Assembly (NCBI RefSeq): GCF_003149105.1 | Contig: NZ_QGDS01000003.1 | Span: 44,440 to 93,958 of the forward strand | DNA: 49,519 nt | Direction of reading: 5' to 3' | Source of the DNA: Faecalicatena contorta | Lineage (GTDB): Bacteria; Bacillota; Clostridia; Lachnospirales; Lachnospiraceae | Shown: positions 1-7,233 of the stretch, one piece after another | Position numbering within the stretch: the first letter of the stretch is position 1 | Layout: each line of letters opens with the position of its first letter | The notes under the pieces: generated by a model | What the model saw: only the letters and a program-made list of their open reading frames with translations | Told to the model about the DNA's origin: nothing | The model's database searches: none | Program-made: the position numbers and the translations under genes

Positions 1-790
1 TCGGCTCCTGTTGCTCCCGTTGCTCCGCTTGCTCCGTCTGCTCCTGTCGGGCCGGTTGCTCCATCTGCTCCCGTTGCTCCTGTCGGGCCGGTTGCTCCGT
101 CGGCTCCTGTCGGGCCGGTTGCTCCATCTGCTCCCGTTGCTCCCGTTGCGCCGGTTGCTCCCGTTGCTCCCGTTGCTCCCGTTGCTCCGGTGGGACCGCT
201 TGGAGTTGTATCCTCTATTGTAACAGTTGCAGACCCCGGTGTTACCACAATGTCCAGTGTAGAGGACTGGAATGTTAAGTTCTCACCTAATCCTACTGTT
301 GCCGAACCAATTGGACCAATCACATTAAAGAGTCCTGTTCCCGGTTCTACAACACCTGTAGGACCAGTAGGACCGGTCGCTCCTGTCGGGCCAGTTGCTC
401 CTGTTGCTCCGGTTGCTCCGGTTGGACCTGTTGCTCCGATTGGACCTGTTGCTCCATCGGCTCCTGTTGCTCCCGTTGCTCCGCTTGGGCCAGTTGCTCC
501 GGTTAGACCAGTTGCTCCGGTTGCTCCGCCAGCACCTGTAGGACCTACAGGACCAGTAGGACCGGTTGCTCCATTAGCACCCGCCGGACCTGTCGGTCCA
601 GTTATTCCATTAGCGCCAGTTGGGCCGGTTGCTCCGATTGGGCCGGTTGCTCCCGTTGGACCTGTTGCACCGGTTGCGCCGGTTGCACCTGTAGGGCCTG
701 TCGGGCCTGTAGGGCCTGTAGGGCCTCCCGCCGGACCTGTCGGACCAGTTGGCCCGGTGGGACCGGTGGGGCATACAGGTCTTGGATGAC
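1..790. repeat. 9-base-unit repeats encoding Gly-X-Y triplets
   Basis: The collagen-coding DNA is built of short units in multiples of nine bases, for example the nearly perfect run of GTTGCTCCC (plus strand) around 140-190. Gain or loss of units would keep the reading frame and change filament length. About 155 bases of ordinary sequence (roughly 200-356) separate two repeat blocks. Confidence 0.8.
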
Positions 791-875
791 AGCGGCACTG
801 ACGACAACCGCAAATATTGCAGTTTTGTCCCGGAAAACAGCTTTGTTGTTCTATATTATTTTCATTTTTTTTCAT
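1..875 (-). CDS. Collagen-like GXY-repeat protein, probable spore surface/exosporium protein (partial, 3' end outside window)
   Basis: The frame runs without a stop from an ATG at 875 to the window edge (about 291 codons) and has AGGAG eight bases upstream. The N-terminus is short and Cys-rich (seven Cys between residues 13 and 35), followed by about 135 residues of Gly-X-Y triplets, mostly GAT, GPT and GPI. A non-collagenous segment of about 50 residues (roughly residues 174-225, around [19 protein letters not shown]) interrupts the repeats, and GAT/GPT/GAD triplets then resume to the edge. A single extra Gly near residue 50 shifts the triplet register. Collagen-like proteins of this kind (BclA type) form hair-like filaments on spores, and Thr in the Y position is a common glycosylation site; that role is inferred here. 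Proline-rich frames on the plus strand are the antisense of this gene. Confidence 0.85.
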   Translation of the reverse strand, partial: MKKNENNIEQQSCFPGQNCNICGCRQCRCHPRPVCPTGPTGPTGPTGPAGGPTGPTGPTGPTGATGATGATGPTGATGPIGATGPTGANGITGPTGPAGANGATGPTGPVGPTGAGGATGATGLTGATGPSGATGATGADGATGPIGATGPTGATGATGATGPTGATGPTGPTGVVEPGTGLFNVIGPIGSATVGLGENLTFQSSTLDIVVTPGSATVTIEDTTPSGPTGATGATGATGATGATGATGADGATGPTGADGATGPTGATGADGATGPTGADGASGATGATGA

Positions 876-911
876 GCTTTTTGCTCCTTTTACTATAATT
901 TTGTTCTAATA

Positions 912-940
912 TAGTATATACAACACATATAATGTTGGTT
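912..940 (-). promoter_or_regulatory. Candidate sigma-K-like promoter of the collagen-like gene
   Basis: On the minus strand, AACC (940-937) is followed after 16 bases by TATATACTA (920-912). This resembles the sigma-K pattern AC, 16-17 bases, CATAnnnTA, with one mismatch in the -10. It lies about 35 bases before the ribosome binding site. A mother-cell promoter would suit a spore surface protein. Sequence match only. Confidence 0.4.
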
Positions 941-1071
941 ACCCTAATCATTTTATTCAAAGCTGACATCCTATTAAAACCATTGCCAAACACTATCTAT
1001 ACCCGCCTTTGAAGCTCTATTATAATAATAGCATTTTTAACTCTCCTTTTTGCTTTTCTTTCATTACACTT

Positions 1072-2742
1072 CTACTTCTTAAACTTTGCATCTAATCCCC
1101 AGGGCTGCATTGCTCCGCCTTCCTCTGCCGGGCGGCACATTTTTGCGTAAATGTTTAGGCAGCCTTTTTCTTCTTTAAGGGGAGGACAAACCCATTTTTC
1201 TTTTCTTTCTTTTAATTCCTGATCTGAAACAAGCAGGGATACTTCACCGTTCGGAATATCAATTACAATTTCATCACCGTTTTCCACTAACGCAATCGTT
1301 CCTCCGTCATATGCTTCTGGAGAAACATGCCCAATGATAGCCCCGTAGTTGAATCCAGAAAATCTTGCATCACTAATCAGCCCCACACTTTTATGCAATC
1401 CCAGTCCGATCAGAGCATCAATACTGAGCATCAGTTCTTTCATACCGGGAGCACCTTTACACCCTTCGTATCGGATAACGATAATATCTCCCGGAACAAT
1501 GTTTCCTGCAACAATTGCATCAAAGGCATCCCGGTCACCTTCAAATACCTTTGCTTTTCCCTTCATATATTTCACTTCATCATACACTGCGGTAGGCCGG
1601 ACAATTGCTCCGTTCGGTGAAATATTTCCACGCAAAATCTTCAGCCCCGGTTCATTGAAAAGCGGCCTTTCCAGTGAATGGATTACTTCATTTTCCTGTG
1701 GTGTAACCTGTTCCAGTACTTCAGCCCATGTATTGCCATAAATAGTTGGTGCATTTGTAAACAGCTTGCTCTCCAGCATCTTCATAACATTCATCACTCC
1801 GCCTGCATAATGGAAATCGACTACAGTATACGGACCGCTTGGCACAACTGCATTAATACATGGAATTTCTTTTGCATAAGTTTCAAAGTCTTCCAGCGTA
1901 AGTTTAATCCCCAGTTCATACGCATAAGATAAGATATGCAGAACTGCGTTTGTAGAGCCTGCCACTGCCATATCAAACATGATGGAATTCATCAATATTT
2001 CTTTTGTAATAATATCAGAGGGTTTACGGCCTGCTTTTGCCAATTCTACTGCATATGCGCCAGCTTCTCTCGCTTTTCTAAGCTTTGCATTATCGGATGC
2101 CGGAATCGTTGCAGTTCCGGGAATTACTAAGTTCAATACCTCCCCAAGCATCTGCATGGTATTTGCAGTTCCCATAGATGGACATGCCCCAAACGACGGA
2201 CATACATTATCTTCCATTTCCATCAGTTCCTCTTCTGATGCACCGGAAAAACGGGCTGCATCCAAATCTGCTTCGACTACAGTTTTACCACAGTGCTGGC
2301 CTGCCTGCATTGCCCCACCAGTTATAACCATGGAAGGAACATCCAGACGCATTGCTGCCAGGTAACAACCTGCAATAATATTGTCACAGGATGCAACCAT
2401 TGCTAATCCGTCAAAATTATGTACCCGGGTTACAAATTCTACCGACATGGCTACAATGTCTCTTCCCACCTGCTCATACTTTAATTCTTCAGCCCCATTT
2501 GCTACATTGCCACAAGTTGCCGGTATGCCAAATTCAACCGGTATGCCCCCGGCTGCCCAAATGCCTTCTTTTACCGCTTCTGCAATTTGGCGCAGATGTG
2601 CTGATCCCGGAGATCCTGCCATATAAGAATTGGGAACCCCTATATGCGGTTTCCTTCTGATATCCTCATCCGAATACCCTGCTGCCTTCATCATTACCCG
2701 GCGGTGCGCTGCCTCTGTTCCGTTCCAAAATTCTTTTCCCAT
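1072..2742 (-). CDS. IlvD/Edd family dehydratase (dihydroxy-acid dehydratase-like)
   Basis: About 556 residues, the usual length of dihydroxy-acid and sugar-acid dehydratases, which dehydrate 2,3-dihydroxy acids using an Fe-S cluster. Family landmarks are present but divergent: SCDNIIAGC in place of the usual CDK motif, EDNVCPSFGACPSMGTANTM matching the second cluster-ligand region, RYEGCKGAPGMKEL, and SDARFSG near the C-terminus. The canonical early NTIxxxDGIAMGH stretch is replaced by GIPATCGNVANG, which hints at a substrate other than the valine/isoleucine precursors, such as a sugar acid. The start at 2742 is preferred over 2793 because AGGAGG sits eight bases before it. No other branched-chain synthesis genes are nearby, so I give no symbol. 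Confidence 0.82.
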   Translation of the reverse strand: MGKEFWNGTEAAHRRVMMKAAGYSDEDIRRKPHIGVPNSYMAGSPGSAHLRQIAEAVKEGIWAAGGIPVEFGIPATCGNVANGAEELKYEQVGRDIVAMSVEFVTRVHNFDGLAMVASCDNIIAGCYLAAMRLDVPSMVITGGAMQAGQHCGKTVVEADLDAARFSGASEEELMEMEDNVCPSFGACPSMGTANTMQMLGEVLNLVIPGTATIPASDNAKLRKAREAGAYAVELAKAGRKPSDIITKEILMNSIMFDMAVAGSTNAVLHILSYAYELGIKLTLEDFETYAKEIPCINAVVPSGPYTVVDFHYAGGVMNVMKMLESKLFTNAPTIYGNTWAEVLEQVTPQENEVIHSLERPLFNEPGLKILRGNISPNGAIVRPTAVYDEVKYMKGKAKVFEGDRDAFDAIVAGNIVPGDIIVIRYEGCKGAPGMKELMLSIDALIGLGLHKSVGLISDARFSGFNYGAIIGHVSPEAYDGGTIALVENGDEIVIDIPNGEVSLLVSDQELKERKEKWVCPPLKEEKGCLNIYAKMCRPAEEGGAMQPWGLDAKFKK

Positions 2743-2776
2743 TACCTTTACCTCCTGACTTTTTCTAAGATTTCTT

Positions 2777-2792
2777 TGACAAATATTTGTCA
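2777..2792. promoter_or_regulatory. Perfect 16-base palindrome upstream of the dehydratase
   Basis: TGACAAATATTTGTCA is a perfect palindrome about 35 bases upstream of the chosen start. It lies just downstream of a possible -10 (TATATA, about 2803-2808) with TTGTTA further upstream. Position and symmetry suit an operator for a dimeric repressor. The regulator is unknown. Confidence 0.5.
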
Positions 2793-2994
2793 TATATGTA
2801 TATAATAAGGTAGTTTTTAGCTTAACAACATACAGTCTTATTAATGGAAGTCTTCAGTTTTACTAATACCTTTGAAATGTTTCCAAAATAAGATGTAAAT
2901 TAAGTTTTTCTAATCAACAGCATTACTTTTCTTTATACAAAAGAAGAACTATTCCTCCGGCAGATTTTTCAACCTGCTTTTGCAATAGCCCCTC

Positions 2995-3091
2995 TTACAG
3001 ATAGTTTTCTATTTCCTCCTGCAGCCTTTCCAGAAACTTTTTTGCCGCTATATAAACAAAAAATCTTTTATATGAGCGATTATGGAATAAT
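2995..3091 (-). pseudogene. Possible remnant of a regulator C-terminus (LysR-like tail)
   Basis: Between the dehydratase and the diguanylate cyclase the minus strand encodes a short tail, including KKFLERLQEEIENYL followed by a stop, with no start codon or ribosome binding site. It resembles the last helix of LysR-type regulators, and such a regulator next to a dehydratase would be natural. The match is short and may be chance. The rest of 2794-3147 shows nothing else I can support. Confidence 0.25.
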
Positions 3092-3147
3092 TAAATGAGC
3101 CTGGAGGCCCGGTATCTAATGGAATATATTTAAGCGTAGCATAGAAT

Positions 3148-4362
3148 TCAAGAGCACGCCGCTTTGTATTCATACATCTTCTCATCCGCAGCACTTAACA
3201 GCTCGCCCGCTTGTAATGTATTATCTGGCTCTACCTGAATGACTCCATAACTTATGCTTCGCTCATACTCATAGAAGGTGTTGGTACCGCCGTTACGGCC
3301 GTTCATCTGACTCCTAAGAACTTCCAGCCGTTCCTTTGCTGTATCTGCTCTCCAATTTTCTGCCAGAAGCATGAATTCATCTCCTCCGATGCGGCATATT
3401 ACCGCATCCGGGGAAAACTCACTCATTTTATTTGAAACATGGATAATATATTTGTCTCCTTCCATGTGGCCAAATCGGTCATTGACGTATTTAAGATTGT
3501 CGATATCCGCAAAACATAGAATAAAGTTTTTGTTTTCTGCAAGCCAGCAATCCAGGATTTCCATACCCCGCCGCCGGTTATAACACTGAGTCAGAGTGTC
3601 CAAATCAGCAATATCTTGAAGTTTTCTTAGCTGCTCCCTTTCTAGACTGATATCCGTAAGCACAAATGCAAAGGCTTTATGATGATTCCAATGCAAATGG
3701 TGGATTGATACGGAATAATAATACTGCATACCGTCATTGCCGGAAAGCTCAAGCTCCGTTATATAGACTTCATCTCTTCCTTTCATCACCTTCGCCTGTT
3801 TCTTCAGCCACTGATATAGCTCCGCTTCACAGTCTTTACCAAGCAGAGCGTCCTCTATCTCACGGCTGATAAACAGTCTTTCCCCCGTCCCGGCATCTGT
3901 TACAATGATCCATTGCGCTATTTGTCCTGCCAGAGTTTCATATAAGCTCTTGTTCTGCATAAGGTTACTAATTTCATCCAGCAATGTCAGGCGCTGTTGG
4001 TCAAGGTGCTTCACCATAGTATTAAACGCCTCTGCAAAATCTCCCATAAAATCCACACGCTGTTGATAATCGCCTTTTGCCACCTGCTGTGCCTGCCACG
4101 TCAAATGTTTTAAAGAGGCATGAAGATCTTTAAGGGGAGCTGCCATCCCATTCTCCGGCGGAGGTAGTTTTACGTCCAAATTCCCTTTTGACATAGCCTT
4201 AGCCAATTCAGCATTTTCTGCAATACATTCTATAAAATGAATCAGCACTTTTCCAAAATCCTGAAATTCATCCGGCATCTTCCGTAAATCCAATTCGGCC
4301 TGTTCCGGCCCATATATAGCGTTCTTCACATAATTCAGTAAGTGCTCTGCAACGGAGTCCAT
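3148..4362 (-). CDS. Cytoplasmic diguanylate cyclase (GGDEF domain)
   Basis: 404 residues with no membrane segment or signal peptide. Residues 1-125 are helical, with a HAMP-like stretch (about 80-125). Residues 135-245 look like a PAS-type sensor ending in the usual link to an output domain (DISLEREQLRKLQDIADLDTLT). Residues 250-404 are a GGDEF domain with the intact signature RIGGDEF (GGDEF at 326-330), so synthesis of c-di-GMP from two GTP is expected. The place five residues before GGDEF where an RxxD inhibitory site would sit holds SPDA, so product inhibition through that site is probably absent. The start is supported by GAGGTGA upstream. It is transcribed in the same direction as the GGDEF/HD-GYP gene, 85 bases downstream of it. 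Confidence 0.9.
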   Translation of the reverse strand: MDSVAEHLLNYVKNAIYGPEQAELDLRKMPDEFQDFGKVLIHFIECIAENAELAKAMSKGNLDVKLPPPENGMAAPLKDLHASLKHLTWQAQQVAKGDYQQRVDFMGDFAEAFNTMVKHLDQQRLTLLDEISNLMQNKSLYETLAGQIAQWIIVTDAGTGERLFISREIEDALLGKDCEAELYQWLKKQAKVMKGRDEVYITELELSGNDGMQYYYSVSIHHLHWNHHKAFAFVLTDISLEREQLRKLQDIADLDTLTQCYNRRRGMEILDCWLAENKNFILCFADIDNLKYVNDRFGHMEGDKYIIHVSNKMSEFSPDAVICRIGGDEFMLLAENWRADTAKERLEVLRSQMNGRNGGTNTFYEYERSISYGVIQVEPDNTLQAGELLSAADEKMYEYKAACS

Positions 4363-4447
4363 AAATTTTCACCTCGCTTTCCATGACACGTTCTATGATG
4401 TGATAGAAAATTACTTATCCTCCATTCAACTTTATTCTTAGATTTCG

Positions 4448-7027
4448 TCAAGGTAAGACTTCATTTTCTTCGCTTACAATTATTCCAATTAAAAGATTTG
4501 CAGTCTGTGGATCAAACTGCTTGCCGGTATTTTTTTCAAGTTCAAGAATTGCTTCACCGATGGTCATAGCACTTCTGTATACACGGTCATTCGTCATCGC
4601 ATCAAGTGCATCCACCACCGCAAGGATGCGGCAGGCCAGAGGAATTTCTTCGCCCTTCAGCCCCCGTGGATATCCTTTCCCATCCCAGCGCTCGTGATGG
4701 GACAATATCAGATCCGCTATAGCTGCCAGCTCGGGTGTTGCCCGCGCAATACGGTATCCTATTTCAGAGTGCTTTTTCATTTCCTCCCATTCTTCGGGGG
4801 TAAGAGAACCAGGCTTTTGCAGGATATTCGGATTAATGCTGACCTTACCAATATCGTGAAGGAGGGCAAGCAGAGAAAGTGCATCCATTTCCTTTGAAGA
4901 AAGTTGAAGCCGTCTTCCTATCGCATGACAGTATTTCTCTATCCGTTTTGAATGTTCCTCGGTCTCACTGCTCTTTTCATAAAGAGTCGCAAGCAGTGTG
5001 CTGATAATTGCATTCCGGTAACTCTTACCGTGTAAAAGTTTCTGCCTGTACATATATTCTTCCGCTTCACGCATGAGAGTTTTTATGCTGCTTCCCGCCG
5101 CATCCTTGCTCGCACATCCAATGGACAGGCTAAGGGTTAGACTGCCCTCATCTATCGGAATATGAATGTCTTTAAATCTTTGTATGACGGTTTCTGCCAC
5201 CTTCAGGCTTGTCCGGGGCATTAAAACAACAAATTCGTCGCCGCCCCAGCGTGCAATAAAGTCACTCTTGCGGCAGTTATCCATAAGTAGAGAGGCCACA
5301 TGCTTAAGCAGAGTATCTCCAGCTTCATGACCAAAGACATCATTGATAAGTTTTAGGCCATTAACATCTCCCATGACGATGGTAATCGGCAGGTTTTCAG
5401 GAGCATCCAGACAGCTCATGATGCTCTCTATGTAGCGCCTGTTGTAAAGGCCTGTTAAATGGTCATGATAGCTTAAAAATTCAATTTGCCTGCTATGCTC
5501 CTTTTCAGAACTTACATCACGGAATACCATCACGGTACCAAGAATCTGCCCATCTTCGGATTTAATGGGTGCAGCGCTGTCAGAAATCGGAATGCACTGG
5601 CCACAACGGTTTACTAACTCCGTGTGATTTGCAAGACCAACAATCCGGCCCGTTTTAAGTACCTTTTGTATTGGATTTTCCACGATCTGCTTCGTATCTT
5701 CATTTTGCAGGATAAATACTTCGGTAAAAAACCTGCCAACAGCTGCATTGTTATTCCAACCCGTCAATTCCTGTGCCACAAGGTTCAGCCCGGTGATTAA
5801 GCCGTCATTGTCCGTTGTAACTACACCATCTCCTATTGATTCCAGTGTCGTTTGAAGTAGTTCCTTTTCCTTCAGCAGCTCTTCCCGGAAGCGCTCCCGG
5901 TCTGTTACATCAAAGAGAATGGCATAGAGTAATCTGCGCCTTCCATCCAGAATCGCCGAGGCGTAGACATCCAAAAACCTGGTTTCTCCGCTTTTCAAAC
6001 GGTGGGGAGCGGCGGAAAACAGAATCTCTCCGTTTAATTCACTCTGAAATTTTTCATCCTGTATTTCTGAGGGTAAGAGATTGAATTCCTGGACTCTCTT
6101 TCCCAAAACTTCCTCCTTTGCATACCCGAAATATTTTAGTATGGCAGGATTTACATCCACAATCTCTCCAGTTGCAGCATCGAAGGCTACCTTGAGGGCA
6201 CTATGCTGTTCGAACATAGCCCACAGCCGGCTTGTCAAAATTCCATGCTCTTCCTGAATATCTTTAAGTTCTGAGATATCCTTGCTGGAACATAGAAGAT
6301 AACGTATTATCCCGTTATCAAAAATTGGTATTACCTCCGTCTGCCAAACCCTCCTTCCCGGTGCAAAGTTAAATTCCTGCTCATAGCTGACCGGTTGACC
6401 GGTATTCATACATTGTTCATAATATTTAATGAGTTTACCGCTCACTTCTTCACCAACAAGCTGGACCGGGGACAGTCCTTTGATGTCGCTGAATCCGGTA
6501 AGACGCTGATGAACAGTATTATTACGAATGTATCGGAATCCATCCTTGCTGTACTCCACTAAACTGATGGCATCGTGTGTATTATTAAAAACAGCATCCA
6601 CATCCTCCGGTAATAGGTCTGTATTTTTCTGATAAAGCATGGCCGATTCCCCGGAAGCCTGCTGAATGACAATCATAAGAAAAACTCTGTCTGATGGAAT
6701 GACAGTAATTTTTAAATATTTCTTAAAAGTCTCCGTCCATTGGACTGTTTCCTGCACCTTTTCTGAACGAGCTACATTTTCAAAATATGAAAGCCAGGAA
6801 AATACTCCAGAATTTATATTATCAAAAATCTCGGATGCCCTTTTATTTAATATGTGATCCCTGCCCCATCCGGTCAATTCTTCAAAAGCAGTGTTTATGT
6901 CCAACATCAAATAGTCCTTAATACCGTTAGAGCTATTCTCAATCAGCTTTAAATATCCAATTCCAAAAAGCGGTGTGTTCAGGATATTTATAATTTCATT
7001 TGCACTCATATTCTCCATCCTTTCCAT
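4448..7027 (-). CDS. Multi-PAS GGDEF/HD-GYP c-di-GMP turnover protein
   Basis: 859 residues and no membrane segment. Roughly four PAS-like sensor modules fill residues 10-510 (for example DVNPAILKYFGYAKEEVLGK near 290-310 and GLITGLNLVAQELTGWN near 410-425). A GGDEF domain follows at about 515-675, with RWGGDEF (GGDEF at 595-599) and an intact RxxD inhibitory site (RKSD, 586-589). An HD-GYP phosphodiesterase domain occupies about 690-855, with HD at 724-725 and HHERWDGKGYP at 777-787. Both synthesis and hydrolysis of c-di-GMP look possible. No convincing ribosome binding site precedes the ATG at 7027; the ATG at 7009, with AGGA upstream, is an alternative start. Confidence 0.92.
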   Translation of the reverse strand: MERMENMSANEIINILNTPLFGIGYLKLIENSSNGIKDYLMLDINTAFEELTGWGRDHILNKRASEIFDNINSGVFSWLSYFENVARSEKVQETVQWTETFKKYLKITVIPSDRVFLMIVIQQASGESAMLYQKNTDLLPEDVDAVFNNTHDAISLVEYSKDGFRYIRNNTVHQRLTGFSDIKGLSPVQLVGEEVSGKLIKYYEQCMNTGQPVSYEQEFNFAPGRRVWQTEVIPIFDNGIIRYLLCSSKDISELKDIQEEHGILTSRLWAMFEQHSALKVAFDAATGEIVDVNPAILKYFGYAKEEVLGKRVQEFNLLPSEIQDEKFQSELNGEILFSAAPHRLKSGETRFLDVYASAILDGRRRLLYAILFDVTDRERFREELLKEKELLQTTLESIGDGVVTTDNDGLITGLNLVAQELTGWNNNAAVGRFFTEVFILQNEDTKQIVENPIQKVLKTGRIVGLANHTELVNRCGQCIPISDSAAPIKSEDGQILGTVMVFRDVSSEKEHSRQIEFLSYHDHLTGLYNRRYIESIMSCLDAPENLPITIVMGDVNGLKLINDVFGHEAGDTLLKHVASLLMDNCRKSDFIARWGGDEFVVLMPRTSLKVAETVIQRFKDIHIPIDEGSLTLSLSIGCASKDAAGSSIKTLMREAEEYMYRQKLLHGKSYRNAIISTLLATLYEKSSETEEHSKRIEKYCHAIGRRLQLSSKEMDALSLLALLHDIGKVSINPNILQKPGSLTPEEWEEMKKHSEIGYRIARATPELAAIADLILSHHERWDGKGYPRGLKGEEIPLACRILAVVDALDAMTNDRVYRSAMTIGEAILELEKNTGKQFDPQTANLLIGIIVSEENEVLP

Positions 7028-7157
7028 TATTTAAAAGCAATGATCTGCAGAAATCCTTTCAATATTTCCTGCTTGATAAATTCCAGCTTTTCCAATAACT
7101 CTCCAAGTTCTATTAGGTTCATTGCATAGTATTGATTTAACGAAGCCTTTCTTATGT

Positions 7158-7204
7158 AAAAAAGGCAAACTGCTATATCCTAGGATACAGCAGTTTACCT
7201 TTTT
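7158..7204 (-). terminator. Rho-independent terminator after the LuxR-family gene
   Basis: A 22-base inverted repeat with a central TATCCTAGGATA palindrome and only two non-Watson-Crick (G-U) positions, flanked by A-runs and T-runs. On the minus strand it ends in TTTTTT and lies 30 bases after the LuxR-family stop codon. A 61-codon open frame across it is not credible. Confidence 0.85.
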
Positions 7205-7233
7205 CTTCATACTCAACTTTGTAGTATTTCTTG

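Noticed and set aside
11..789. Long proline-rich open frames on the plus strand (11-223 and 190-789)
   Set aside because: They are the antisense of Gly-X-Y codons. The minus-strand frame has a ribosome binding site, a sensible N-terminus and runs through the whole stretch.
7031..7216. 61-codon minus-strand frame
   Set aside because: It runs across a strong terminator hairpin, has no ribosome binding site and resembles nothing.
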